A DNA stretch of 64,000 bases, from positions 4,464,001 to 4,528,000 of the forward strand of contig NZ_CP010797.1 in NCBI RefSeq assembly GCF_000954115.1, read 5' to 3'. Shown here in pieces: positions 16,591 to 25,156 of this stretch (its first letter is position 1; every line of letters starts with the position of its first letter). The position numbers and the translations under genes were made by a program. Origin of the DNA: Rhodococcus sp. B7740. GTDB taxonomy: Bacteria; Actinomycetota; Actinomycetes; Mycobacteriales; Mycobacteriaceae. A model generated the notes under the pieces. It was not told the DNA's origin. It ran no database searches and saw only the letters and a list, made by a program, of their open reading frames with translations.

Positions 16591-18648
16591 ATGAAGCGCC
16601 TCGCCCGGATCCTCGACGCCTCGGACCCGGGGCAGGTACGGCTGCGCAGTGCGTCGGCTACGACGCTGACGGTGCTGTTGGCGATGGTGACGCTGGTGCT
16701 GACCACACGCGCCATCGGCCAACCGGTGACGGTGGCGATGCTCGGAACCGTCGTGGCGATGCAGGCGTCGGCGGCGGTGAAGGACAGAGATCAACGCAGT
16801 CGGCTGATCACCACCGCGCTGATGGCACTGCCTGCATCGGCGGCAGTGACGTTGGCGGCGTTGCTCTCCGAACTCGGCAAGGTGGCCGACGTCGGATTCA
16901 TCGCGGTCCTCTTCACGGCGGTGTGGGTGCGCAGATTCGGCCCTCGCGGAACGGCGTTGGGGATGGTGTCGTTCATTTCGTACTTCTTCGCACTGTTCCT
17001 GCGCGCGACACCGGAGCAACTGCCGATGTTGATCGCGGCCATCCTCGGCGGCTTGCTGATCGCGCTGTTCGTGCGGGCCGTCGTCTTCCCGGACCGGCCG
17101 GTCGTGGAGGTGCGCCGATTGCTGTTCGCGATGCGAGCGGTATCGGCCTCGGTGCTCGAGGCGGCCTCGGCAGGGCAGAGCCGCGACCTGAACCTGGTGC
17201 GCCGCAGACTCGACCGGCTCGGCAACACCGCACTGATGATCGACGACTGGCTCGACCGACACGATGCCGGACGGCTGCTCAGCGTCACCAGCGCCGATCT
17301 GTCGCTCCGAGTGTTCGACGCCCAGATCGCGACCGAGCAACTCGTCAGCTCACTGTGGGCTCTCGATCCCACCAAGCCGTGGCCGACGGCCCTGGGGCAG
17401 GCGACCACCGCGCTCGGATCGTGTCTGCAGAACACGCCGTCCTCGGAGCAGCTGCGGGCCGCTCGACGGTTGGCGGCGGCAGCGGCCGAGCGGGCCGATC
17501 CGTCCACCCCCGCCGGAATCGCGACGGTGTCCGCGCAGCGAGCCGTCCAGGCGCACATAGCCATTCATCACATCACCACCAACGCCGTCTCGGCGTCGAC
17601 GGCCCCCGATATCGGCCCGTCCGAACCCGCGGCCGAGGACACCCCGAGTGGTCTGCATCCCAGCACCAAGGCCGCCGTTCAGGTAGCCGTTGCCACGAGT
17701 GCCGCAACGGTACTGGGTGAACTCGTCTCTCCCGACCGCTGGTACTGGGCGGTGCTGACGGCCTTCCTGGTGTTCACGGGGGCGTCGACTCGGGGTGAAA
17801 TCCTCACGCGGGCAGGCCAACGCGTTCTCGGAACGATTGCTGGCGTGCTCGCCGGGGTGGTGATCGCCGCGTTGGTGGGCAGCAACCAGCCCGTGCAACT
17901 GGTGCTGATCGTGGTCTGCGTCTTCTTCGCGTTCTACCTGGTGACGGTCGCGTATGCGCTGCTGTCGTTCTTCGTGACCATCCTGCTCGCGATGCTCTAC
18001 GGGTTGCTGGGCACGTTCAGTATCGAGGTGCTCGAGCTTCGCATCGTCGAGACAGCTGTCGGTGGTGCCGTCGGAATGGCGTCGGCCTACTTCATCTTCT
18101 CGACCAGCACCCGAAAGACACTGGTGAGCAACGTCGACAGCTACCTCGAGCAATTGGATGCGTTGATCGAGTCCAGTGTCGAATCCGTTCTCGAGCCGGG
18201 AGGTGCAACCGACCTGGTGGCGTCGACGCGCACACTCGACAACGCCCTCAAAGACGTTCTGACGTCAGGTAAGCCGCTGGTACTCGGGCCGACGACCCGC
18301 AGCAGACGCGGCGCGAAGCGACTGTTACGGGTGCTGGCCGTCAGCGGTCGGTCAGCGCACGCACTGGCCCGGGCCGGTGTGCTGGCCTCGCGTGCCGACC
18401 CGGACACGGCACCCTCGGCAGAGACCGCCGGAGCTCTACGCGACGCCGCGGCCCTGGTACGCGAGACCGCACGCCAGGTGGAGGCAGTTGTCGCCGGGGA
18501 TCACGTCGAACCGCCCGAAAAGATCACCGAGACAACGGTATTGGATGTACTGCTCACCTCGACCAACGCGCCCGGTCCGCTGCGCGGCGCGGTGCGGGCA
18601 CTGAACACGATGAACCGAACACTCGCCGATGTGTTGACTCGGGCTTGA
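16591..18648 (+). CDS. FUSC-family membrane protein (aromatic acid exporter-like)
   Basis: A 685-residue protein with two blocks of about five to six transmembrane helices, at residues ~20-165 and ~365-500, each followed by a soluble helical part. The second block (DRWYWAVLTAFLVFTGASTRGEILTRAGQRVLGTIAGVLAGV) is the hallmark of the FUSC/YccS/AaeB superfamily. Members export aromatic acids or fusaric acid. It follows the acetoin regulator by 21 bp but has no clear functional link to it. Confidence 0.82.
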   Translation: MKRLARILDASDPGQVRLRSASATTLTVLLAMVTLVLTTRAIGQPVTVAMLGTVVAMQASAAVKDRDQRSRLITTALMALPASAAVTLAALLSELGKVADVGFIAVLFTAVWVRRFGPRGTALGMVSFISYFFALFLRATPEQLPMLIAAILGGLLIALFVRAVVFPDRPVVEVRRLLFAMRAVSASVLEAASAGQSRDLNLVRRRLDRLGNTALMIDDWLDRHDAGRLLSVTSADLSLRVFDAQIATEQLVSSLWALDPTKPWPTALGQATTALGSCLQNTPSSEQLRAARRLAAAAAERADPSTPAGIATVSAQRAVQAHIAIHHITTNAVSASTAPDIGPSEPAAEDTPSGLHPSTKAAVQVAVATSAATVLGELVSPDRWYWAVLTAFLVFTGASTRGEILTRAGQRVLGTIAGVLAGVVIAALVGSNQPVQLVLIVVCVFFAFYLVTVAYALLSFFVTILLAMLYGLLGTFSIEVLELRIVETAVGGAVGMASAYFIFSTSTRKTLVSNVDSYLEQLDALIESSVESVLEPGGATDLVASTRTLDNALKDVLTSGKPLVLGPTTRSRRGAKRLLRVLAVSGRSAHALARAGVLASRADPDTAPSAETAGALRDAAALVRETARQVEAVVAGDHVEPPEKITETTVLDVLLTSTNAPGPLRGAVRALNTMNRTLADVLTRA

Positions 18649-18682
18649 CCTTCACACCGTGACAAGGTCTTGGCTGACCGTC

Positions 18683-19327
18683 ATGAACTCGATGAATCTC
18701 GTAGGTGGGGCACTTCAGCACAGCAATCCGTCGGCCCGGCTGCGGGCCGCGCTCGACATCGGTACGACACCGGATCCGCAATTTCTGGACGCCCTGGTGC
18801 AGCGGTGCGCCGTCGAACCCGATTTTCAGGTGCGGGAGATGTTGACCTGGGCCTTGATTCGCCACCCCGCGTCGCTGACGGTTCCGCGGCTGATCGATCA
18901 GGTGCGATCCGGTGGAGCTCTGGCTCGCAGCCAGGCGCTGCACACGTTGTCCAAGATCGAGGACCCGTCGGCGTGGCCGGTGATCACTGAGGATCTGATC
19001 TCCGACCCCGACGACGAGGTGGCACGAAGCGCATGGCGAGCCGCGGTGGTCCTGGTGCCGATCGGTAGTGAAGGGCAGTTGGCGGCGATGCTGGGTACCC
19101 AACTCGGTCGAGGCGGGTACGACGTTCAGCGAAGCCTGAGCCGTGCGCTGGTTGCGCTCGGATCGGTGATCGAACCGATGGTGCGCCGGGCCGCGTCGAG
19201 CACGAATGATTCGGTTCGTGCCCACGCGCTGGCCACCGAGGCGCTGCTCCGAGACCCGGATGCGGGGTTCGCAGTGTTCGAGGCCAAGCGCATCGATGCC
19301 CTTGGCGTAGACGACACGACGGGGTGA
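18683..19327 (+). CDS. HEAT-repeat protein
   Basis: About 214 residues built of consecutive helical HEAT-like repeats (ARLRAALDIGTTPDPQFLDALVQRCAVEPDFQVREMLTWALIRH and similar units). ATG 18683 is chosen; a GTG at 18659 would add eight residues and no strong ribosome site decides. It lies 9 bp upstream of a MerR regulator whose effector domain is also made of HEAT repeats, so the two proteins may interact or sense the same ligand. No catalytic motif is seen. Cytoplasmic. Confidence 0.7.
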   Translation: MNSMNLVGGALQHSNPSARLRAALDIGTTPDPQFLDALVQRCAVEPDFQVREMLTWALIRHPASLTVPRLIDQVRSGGALARSQALHTLSKIEDPSAWPVITEDLISDPDDEVARSAWRAAVVLVPIGSEGQLAAMLGTQLGRGGYDVQRSLSRALVALGSVIEPMVRRAASSTNDSVRAHALATEALLRDPDAGFAVFEAKRIDALGVDDTTG

Positions 19328-19336
19328 GATGGAGCG

Positions 19337-20311
19337 ATGTTGATCGGTGAGGTGGCGCAGCGGTCGGGCGTCAGTGCGCGCATGCTTCGGCACTACGACC
19401 GGCTGGGGCTCGTGCGCCCCACCTCGCGCAGCAGCACCGGTTACCGTGAGTACGCGCCGGAGGATGTTCGACGCCTGTTCCACGTCGAGTCCCTGCGTTC
19501 GCTCGGGTTGTCGCTGAACGACGTCGGTCGCGCGCTCGACGACCCGAGTTTCGCGGCCTCCGGACTCGTCGACGAGCTCGCCGCCCGAGCCGAGGAGCGC
19601 ATCGCGCGCGATGCCGAGTTGCTCACGCGGTTGCGTCGAATCGGCGACGCGCGGCCGGAGGACTGGGAGGACGTACTGGGAACCGTCGCGCTGCTCGGTG
19701 ACCTGCAGTCGGTCAGTGCTGGGACCCGACAGGCAGCGGCGCTGGCCTCGGTCGGCGATCGGCCGATCCCTGCGGACGCGTTGGCCGAAGCTGTGTTGCG
19801 TGAGCCCGCGCCCAACGTTGCGGGGGCACTTCGATGGGCACTCGCGCAGTCGGGCGGCGATTCTCTCGAGGTGCTCCGGCAGGGTCTCGGTTCACCGGAC
19901 CCCCAGATTCGACGCCGCGCGGTGGATACCGTCGTCGAGATCGCTCACCCCGACGCCACCGACGTGCTGCGAGAGGCGCTCACTCACGACGACGACCAGG
20001 TCAGGCGGATCGCGGCGCTGGAACTCGGTGCGCGCGGGGTGGCCGACGCGATCCCGACGCTGATCGAGATGGTCTTCGAGGGCACCAACGACGTGGACGC
20101 CGCCGATGCCCTGGGCATGCTGGGACCCGCAGACTCGATCGTGGCGGCACTGATGGACGGGCCGAGTGATGCGTCGACGCGGCTGCGGGTGACCCAGGCA
20201 CTGGCGAGTATTCCGGGGAAGGCAGCGTCGCGCGCCCTGCGGGAGCTGACCCGAGACACCGACCGCTCGATCGCGCTGACGGCCGAATACGTGCTCGGCC
20301 GACGGGAATGA
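19337..20311 (+). CDS. MerR family regulator with C-terminal HEAT repeats
   Basis: A 324-residue protein. Residues 1-70 are a MerR winged helix (LIGEVAQRSGVSARMLRHYDRLGLVRPTSRSSTGYREYAPEDVRRL), followed by the MerR dimerisation coil (~75-120). Residues ~130-320 form HEAT-like repeats (PDPQIRRRAVDTVVEIAHPDATDVLREALTHDDDQVRRIAALELGARGV). MerR proteins usually end in a small ligand pocket or metal site; a HEAT scaffold instead suggests sensing through protein contact. Its partner HEAT protein is encoded directly upstream. Confidence 0.85.
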   Translation: MLIGEVAQRSGVSARMLRHYDRLGLVRPTSRSSTGYREYAPEDVRRLFHVESLRSLGLSLNDVGRALDDPSFAASGLVDELAARAEERIARDAELLTRLRRIGDARPEDWEDVLGTVALLGDLQSVSAGTRQAAALASVGDRPIPADALAEAVLREPAPNVAGALRWALAQSGGDSLEVLRQGLGSPDPQIRRRAVDTVVEIAHPDATDVLREALTHDDDQVRRIAALELGARGVADAIPTLIEMVFEGTNDVDAADALGMLGPADSIVAALMDGPSDASTRLRVTQALASIPGKAASRALRELTRDTDRSIALTAEYVLGRRE

Positions 20312-20333
20312 CCCTTTGGGTACCGTCGACGGT

Positions 20334-20675
20334 ATGAAGGCTTTCGGACTCCTCGCAGTCCTGACGATCACGTTGACGGCGTGCTCCACCGCAACCACCC
20401 CCGCCGCACCTGTCGAACCCGTTGCCGAGAACCAGGTGACCGTCGCCGATCGGATGTACTCGCCGAAGACGTTGACGATCTCGGTGGGAGACACCGTCAC
20501 CTGGGTGTTCGCCGACCGCGGCATGGCCCACAACGTCGTCGCCGACGACAACTCGTTTCGCAGTCAGATCATGGAAACCGGACAGTTCACGCACACCTTC
20601 GACACCGCGGGCACCTTCACGTACCACTGCACTCCGCATCCGGACATGACGGCATCCATCGTCGTCGAGCCCTGA
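20334..20675 (+). CDS. Cupredoxin-domain lipoprotein
   Basis: A 113-residue secreted lipoprotein. The signal peptide ends in the lipobox LTAC (Cys ~17). The mature part is a plastocyanin-like fold with type 1 copper ligands visible as MAHNVV (His) and YHCTPHPDM (Cys, His, Met). Such proteins carry electrons or bind copper at the outer face of the membrane. It stands upstream of a DUF2752 gene, but a shared role is not evident. Confidence 0.87.
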   Translation: MKAFGLLAVLTITLTACSTATTPAAPVEPVAENQVTVADRMYSPKTLTISVGDTVTWVFADRGMAHNVVADDNSFRSQIMETGQFTHTFDTAGTFTYHCTPHPDMTASIVVEP

Positions 20676-20694
20676 AACTCCTAGGCTCAGGGGC

Positions 20695-21105
20695 ATGACG
20701 GCACCGACCCGAGGACGCAGCATCGTCGCACCCCTCGGTGTGGCCGCTGCCGCCATCGGTGGGGCAGTACTGCTTCACGTTCGCGACCCCCGCACGTCCA
20801 CGTATCTGCCGTGCCCGTTCCACGCTCTGACCGGACTGTGGTGCCCCGGATGCGGCACGACCAGGGCGCTCGGTGACCTCACTCGCGGAGATGTCGCCGC
20901 GGCCGCGTCGAGCAATGTCGTTGCGGTGATGTGCGTCGTCGTGGCCGTCGGACTGTGGGGCCTGTGGCTCAGGGCTCGCTGGATGCAGATACCTCTGACG
21001 TTGCCTGGCCCGAATCGGCTGGCCGCCGCTGTGGTGCTCGCCCTTTTGACCGTCTTCACCGTGGTGCGCAACACCCCATGGGGCACCGCGATCGCCCCGA
21101 CCTGA
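20695..21105 (+). CDS. DUF2752 domain membrane protein
   Basis: A 136-residue protein with three predicted transmembrane helices. The DUF2752 signature is intact: YLPCPFHALTGLWCPGCGTTRALGDLTRGD, with a CPGCG pair that could bind metal or form a disulfide. Function of the family is unknown. Two very small ORFs follow within 20 bp and overlap each other, suggesting a compact three-gene unit. Confidence 0.85.
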   Translation: MTAPTRGRSIVAPLGVAAAAIGGAVLLHVRDPRTSTYLPCPFHALTGLWCPGCGTTRALGDLTRGDVAAAASSNVVAVMCVVVAVGLWGLWLRARWMQIPLTLPGPNRLAAAVVLALLTVFTVVRNTPWGTAIAPT

Positions 21106-21122
21106 CACGACTAGGAGTAGCT

Positions 21123-21221
21123 GTGCTGCTGGAAATTTTCTCGATCATCGTGCTGCTGGGCGTGCTCATCGCGCTCATCCCCACGGCCCGCCGCGTGTTC
21201 AAGAAAGGTGACGACGAATGA
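21123..21221 (+). CDS. Predicted 32-residue membrane micropeptide
   Basis: A GTG-started ORF 17 bp after the DUF2752 stop, with AGGAG at 21112-21117 as ribosome site. It encodes a single hydrophobic helix (IFSIIVLLGVLIALIPTA) followed by a basic-acidic tail RRVFKKGDDE. The good Shine-Dalgarno and the ATGA overlap with the next gene support translation. It resembles small single-span regulators of membrane complexes; function unknown. Confidence 0.6.
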   Translation: MLLEIFSIIVLLGVLIALIPTARRVFKKGDDE

Positions 21222-21415
21222 GCGACTCTCTGCGGGATCGCGTCCGCGCGAAACTCCTCGCACAACTCGCCGACGACGGAGGCACCGCCGCCGAACAGGC
21301 CGAGGGAGACGACCCACGGTTGAACGCCCTGCGCGACGACCTCGACGCACTCGACGCGGCACAGGACGGGGATCCGGTGATCGACGACATCGCCGCACGG
21401 CACTGGGTGCCCTGA
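21218..21415 (+). CDS. Small acidic protein of unknown function
   Basis: A 65-residue, soluble, strongly acidic protein (SLRDRVRAKLLAQLADDGG, then an Asp/Glu-rich helix ending AARHWVP). The ATG overlaps the stop of the membrane micropeptide by 4 bp, after AAAGGTGACGA. No family recognised. Cotranslation with the micropeptide suggests a shared role. Confidence 0.6.
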   Translation: MSDSLRDRVRAKLLAQLADDGGTAAEQAEGDDPRLNALRDDLDALDAAQDGDPVIDDIAARHWVP

Positions 21416-21456
21416 CCGACCCCGCCCCTCCCCGCCGCCCCGCCGCCCTTGGGGAG

Positions 21457-21512
21457 TCAATGTGACGTTCAGTGGCCTTTTCGACGGTCGATGTCACGTT
21501 GAGTGGACTTCT
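21457..21512. repeat. Two direct 25-bp repeats downstream of the small acidic gene
   Basis: Units at 21457-21481 and 21488-21512 agree at 20 of 25 positions, sharing ATGTSACGTTSAGTGG. The period is 31 bp, about three helical turns. They follow a C-rich low-complexity run and precede the GntR promoter by ~50 bp, so they may be tandem operators for GntR or a gene-end repeat. Confidence 0.5.
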
Positions 21513-21561
21513 GGGGTGGCCGAAATTGGTGCACAGTTGAGGTGCATCTAGTATCTATGTT

Positions 21562-22218
21562 GTGTCCGAGATGAGATCTGCCGCCGATACGGCGTATGCG
21601 ACGGTCAAGGAGCTCATTGTCTCGGGGGAGCTTCCCGGCGGTGAGCTCGTCAGTGAGGGCGAGATCGCGTCGCGCCTCGAGATCAGTCGCACTCCCGTAC
21701 GCGAGGCATTTCTGCGGCTTCAGGTCGAAGGATGGATGCGCCTGTATCCCAAGCGTGGGGCACTGGTGGTGCCGATCGCGGTGGGTGAAGCCGAGAGTGT
21801 CGTCGATGCGCGCAGGCTGGTCGAATCGGGCAGCGTCCGAGCGTTCATCGCGGACGCCAGTGCCCGCGAATCCGTGGTGGCCGCCCTGCGCGAGAACCTG
21901 CAGCTACAACAGCAGCTGGCCGTGAACGGGACCGCCGCACAATTCAGTGCCGTCGACGCCGACTTCCATCGCACCGTGGTCCACGCCGGCGGCAACCCGT
22001 TGCTCGACGCGTTCTACGACGGACTTCGCGAGCGTCAGCGGCGGATGACGGCAGCCTCGGTGACGCGTGATCCGGGTCAGATCTCGCGCATCGTCGACGA
22101 CCATCGCCGACTCACAGACCTGATCGAGGCCGGCGACGCAGACGGATTCGAGCAGGCCGTCGAACGACACATGCTCGGGGTGCACGGCCTACGACCGGAC
22201 AGAGGGGGAGCACGATGA
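21562..22218 (+). CDS. GntR family regulator (FCD type)
   Basis: A 218-residue regulator. The N-terminal winged helix (AYATVKELIVSGELPGGELVSEGEIASRLEISRTPVREAFLRLQVEGW) and the all-helical FCD effector domain (FSAVDADFHRTVVHAGGNPLLDAFY, metal-binding His pattern) are clear. Starts with GTG at 21562. It overlaps the MFS gene by 4 bp and most likely controls uptake of that transporter's substrate, probably a small organic acid as for other FCD regulators. Confidence 0.9.
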   Translation: MSEMRSAADTAYATVKELIVSGELPGGELVSEGEIASRLEISRTPVREAFLRLQVEGWMRLYPKRGALVVPIAVGEAESVVDARRLVESGSVRAFIADASARESVVAALRENLQLQQQLAVNGTAAQFSAVDADFHRTVVHAGGNPLLDAFYDGLRERQRRMTAASVTRDPGQISRIVDDHRRLTDLIEAGDADGFEQAVERHMLGVHGLRPDRGGAR

Positions 22219-23465
22219 GCGAAACGCTCACGAACGATCGAGACCTCGAGCTGACTGCACGACGCTGGCTGCTGGTCGCGTCGGGCATGTTCGCCGTGGC
22301 ATGGGGCGGCAACGAGTTCACACCGTTGCTGGTGATGTATCGGCTCGATCATGGCTTCTCGGCCGTTGTGGTCGATACGTTCCTGTTCGCCTACGTCCTG
22401 GGCATCATTCCGGCGATGCTGATCTGCGGTCCGCTCTCGGATCGGCTCGGTCGACGCCCGATCATGTTGCCCGCCCCCGCAATTGCCGCGGCCGGGTCCG
22501 TTCTGATCGCGCTCGGACCCGACAACGCCTACATGCTCTTCGGTGGCCGTGTACTCAGCGGCATCGCGCTCGGAATCGGTATGGCCGTGGGCGGGAGCTG
22601 GGTCAAGGAACTCTCGAGTCGCGACTCCACCGCCAAGCCCGGTGCCGGAGCGCGCCGCGCCGCGATGTCGCTGACCGCCGGCTTCGCCCTCGGTGCCGGA
22701 GTCGCAGGCGTGCTCGCACAATGGGCACCCTGGCCGACGCACCTCGCCTACAGCGTGCACGTGCTGATCTGCATCGCCGCCGGTATCGGCATGCTCTCGG
22801 TGCCCGAAACACGCGCTGCCACAACAGCGTCGAAGAACAAGCGGCTGCTCGACGACCTGAGGATTCCGTCCGCATCGCATCGCCGATTCCTGTTCGTCGT
22901 GTTGCCCTTGGCCCCATGGGTGTTCGGTGCCGCGAGCGTCGCCTACGCGGTGCTGCCGTCACTGATGGCGGATGCTCTGGCCGACGAGCCCGGTGGCGGC
23001 TACCCCGTCGCGCTCTCCGCTGCGATGGCCGTGATCGCCCTCGGCTCCGGCTTCGCGATTCAGGCCGTCGGACGTCGGATCGACACACCGGCCAACGCGC
23101 GAGGGGCACTGGTTGCACTCACTCTCCTGGTGGTCGGCATGGCCGTTGCTGCCTGGGCGGCGTCGGTGCTCACCATTGCTGCGGCGCTGATCGCGGCAGC
23201 GGTCCTCGGCTGTGGATACGGCATGGCGTTGGTCTCGGGTCTGCAAGAGGTGCAACGCATTGCGGGCCCCGACGACCTCGCCGGCCTCACCGCGGTGTTC
23301 TATTCGCTGACCTACCTGGGCTTCGCGGTGCCTGCCGTTCTGTCGGCTCTCACCGAGACCTGGCCCGGGGTGGTCACGTATCCGATCATCTTCGGATTCG
23401 GCGCAGTGATGGCGGCGCTGTGCGGACTGGTGGTCCGGTCGAAGACATCTGCTCACTTGCCGTAG
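22215..23465 (+). CDS. MFS transporter
   Basis: A 416-residue major facilitator protein with 12 predicted helices. The conserved loop between helices 2 and 3 is GPLSDRLGRRPIML, and the helix 4-5 region has GGRVLSGIALGIGMAVGGSWVKELS. It resembles drug/sugar proton antiporters. It is translationally coupled to the GntR regulator upstream. Substrate unknown. Confidence 0.9.
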   Translation: MSETLTNDRDLELTARRWLLVASGMFAVAWGGNEFTPLLVMYRLDHGFSAVVVDTFLFAYVLGIIPAMLICGPLSDRLGRRPIMLPAPAIAAAGSVLIALGPDNAYMLFGGRVLSGIALGIGMAVGGSWVKELSSRDSTAKPGAGARRAAMSLTAGFALGAGVAGVLAQWAPWPTHLAYSVHVLICIAAGIGMLSVPETRAATTASKNKRLLDDLRIPSASHRRFLFVVLPLAPWVFGAASVAYAVLPSLMADALADEPGGGYPVALSAAMAVIALGSGFAIQAVGRRIDTPANARGALVALTLLVVGMAVAAWAASVLTIAAALIAAAVLGCGYGMALVSGLQEVQRIAGPDDLAGLTAVFYSLTYLGFAVPAVLSALTETWPGVVTYPIIFGFGAVMAALCGLVVRSKTSAHLP

Positions 23466-23517
23466 GGGCCGGTGCCACCACCGTTTCGTCCGATGACGCT
23501 GGGGGTAGGCACCGCGC

Positions 23518-24132
23518 ATGAAAATCAACGGACATGCTTGCGCCGGTCGGCGTCGCCCCGTCGGTTCCGGTTCGATGACTGCGGCACTCGCCGCATTCGT
23601 GACCGTCGGCGCGCTGGCCGGCTGCTCGAACGACCCGGTCATCGCGCAGGACACCGGCGCAGCAGAGGAGGCAGGCAGCATCGAGCTGCAGAGTGTCACG
23701 CTGCAGGCCGAGCTCACCGGTGCCACGTCCGCAGGTTCCGCCTCGGAGTACGGCAACGCAAACCTGGAGTTCACGGCGGTGAACACCGCGGGGGCAGGGA
23801 CCGATCGTCTGCTCGAGATATCCTCTCCCGCCGCGTCTTCGGTGACGATCGACGCCAGCGCGGACCAGCTCGTCATCGAACCCGAGACGTCCATCGCAGC
23901 CGGCCAGCCGGTGGAGAATCCGGACGGTGGAGACGACGGAACGGACCGGCCGTTCACCGTCACCCTCGAGCTGACCGACGGAGAACTTGCGCCGGGGACA
24001 TCGATCCCTGTGAGTTTCGAGTTCGAGCGCGCCGGAACTGTGACCGTCGACGCCCCGTTCGACGTCTACGAGCCGGGGGAGCTGAGCGACACTGCCCGGC
24101 CTCTTCCCCCCGAGGTCACTCCCGCGCCATGA
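23518..24132 (+). CDS. Secreted lipoprotein, possibly PCuAC/LpqE-like
   Basis: A 204-residue lipoprotein with a basic N terminus, a hydrophobic stretch and the lipobox LAGC (Cys ~38). The mature region looks all-beta, with a segment ASSVTIDASADQLVIEPETSIAAG and a final TVTVDAPFDVYEP that recall the copper chaperone PCuAC/LpqE family, though the copper-binding Met/His motif of that family is not evident. The name is therefore tentative. Confidence 0.65.
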   Translation: MKINGHACAGRRRPVGSGSMTAALAAFVTVGALAGCSNDPVIAQDTGAAEEAGSIELQSVTLQAELTGATSAGSASEYGNANLEFTAVNTAGAGTDRLLEISSPAASSVTIDASADQLVIEPETSIAAGQPVENPDGGDDGTDRPFTVTLELTDGELAPGTSIPVSFEFERAGTVTVDAPFDVYEPGELSDTARPLPPEVTPAP

Positions 24133-24195
24133 CATAGGTCCGATCCGCTCGGGTCGCTGCGAGCCGACCCGTTCGGCTCTAGGATCAGCGGCATC

Positions 24196-24816
24196 ATGCT
24201 GCAGTCCTCGCGCACGGTCCCGCCGCATCGGGTACCTCCGACGGTGGCGCTCGCGGGTGCGACCGTATGGAACCGGCGCGAGGCGTACTGGTTCCTGATC
24301 GCGGTGATCGTGCCGGCCGCCTGCTGGTCCGAATATCCGATGGTGGTGCCGTACGTCTTCGCGATCGTTCTGCTCGGGGCCCTGGCGTTTCGCAGCCGAC
24401 GGATTGCCTGGTGGGTATCGATGCTGCGGTGGGGAGTGATCGCCGACGTCGAGAGCGTGGACACCGCTCTGCGCGGCGACCGTAACCTTCGCCTCGCGCA
24501 CGCCACGGGATGGAACGTCCAACGACGTTGGTACACAGGGGTTGTCACTCAATCCACGGTTCGGTACCGGGCCGGGGAAGCGCGCGGGCACCTGTTCGTT
24601 CGGGGACTGCCGTTCACCAACGGTGTGGTGCTCGCGCACTCGAAGCAACCGTCGTGTGCCATGGCCATCAGCGACTTCCCCTGCGATCTGCAATTGGACG
24701 GCAAGGGACGCTGGGCGGCGTCGTTCCCGAGAGGTTTCTGGCTGCAGGCACTGGCGACGTCGGCGATGTACGGCTACACCGTGGCAGGCCTCGCCCTGTC
24801 GCTCGGGTATCGCTGA
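24196..24816 (+). CDS. Membrane protein of unknown function
   Basis: A 206-residue protein with two or three N-terminal membrane segments (residues ~28-70), a soluble middle part and a C-terminal hydrophobic segment (ALATSAMYGYTVAGLALSLGYR). No family recognised. Confidence 0.6.
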   Translation: MLQSSRTVPPHRVPPTVALAGATVWNRREAYWFLIAVIVPAACWSEYPMVVPYVFAIVLLGALAFRSRRIAWWVSMLRWGVIADVESVDTALRGDRNLRLAHATGWNVQRRWYTGVVTQSTVRYRAGEARGHLFVRGLPFTNGVVLAHSKQPSCAMAISDFPCDLQLDGKGRWAASFPRGFWLQALATSAMYGYTVAGLALSLGYR

Positions 24817-24875
24817 CGCAGCCGATGCGGTGGGTACCGTGGAGCGGGTACCCACCTCGTACGACGGGAGCGGAC

Positions 24876-25070
24876 ATGAAGTACAACTACTCCGGCCCCT
24901 GGCCGATTTTCGCCGTGCTGGGCGTCATCGTGTTCTGGGTGCTGTTTCAGGTCGTGGCACTCGATGCGAGTGTCGGCCGCGCCATCGCGTCGCCGATCAA
25001 TCTTGTCGCGCTGATGTCGGTGGGCTTCCTGACCATCGGTTACGCGCAGAAGCGCCGTCGCCGGGTCTAG
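24876..25070 (+). CDS. Small two-helix membrane protein
   Basis: A 64-residue protein with two transmembrane helices (FAVLGVIVFWVLFQVVAL and INLVALMSVGFLTIGYA) and a basic C-terminal tail KRRRRV. The ATG at 24876 follows GGGAGCGGAC. A strong hairpin begins 6 bp after its stop. Function unknown. Confidence 0.65.
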   Translation: MKYNYSGPWPIFAVLGVIVFWVLFQVVALDASVGRAIASPINLVALMSVGFLTIGYAQKRRRRV

Positions 25071-25075
25071 CGGGC

Positions 25076-25143
25076 AATCGGCTCCCCAGACTTGGATTCC
25101 GGCCCTCGATTGCAGGCCGATATCGGAAACTGGGGAGCCGATT
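25076..25143. terminator. Bidirectional terminator between convergent genes
   Basis: AATCGGCTCCCCAG (25076-25089) pairs exactly with CTGGGGAGCCGATT (25130-25143), a 14-bp stem. The 40-nt loop has its own smaller pairing between GGCC copies. It sits between the small membrane protein (plus strand) and the M1 peptidase (minus strand) and can serve both. Confidence 0.75.
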
Positions 25144-25156
25144 GGCGACGCTGGAA

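Noticed and set aside
20331-21415. A secretion or toxin-antitoxin system around the small ORFs
   Set aside because: The micropeptide and acidic protein do not match a known toxin or antitoxin, and overlap alone is common in this genome.
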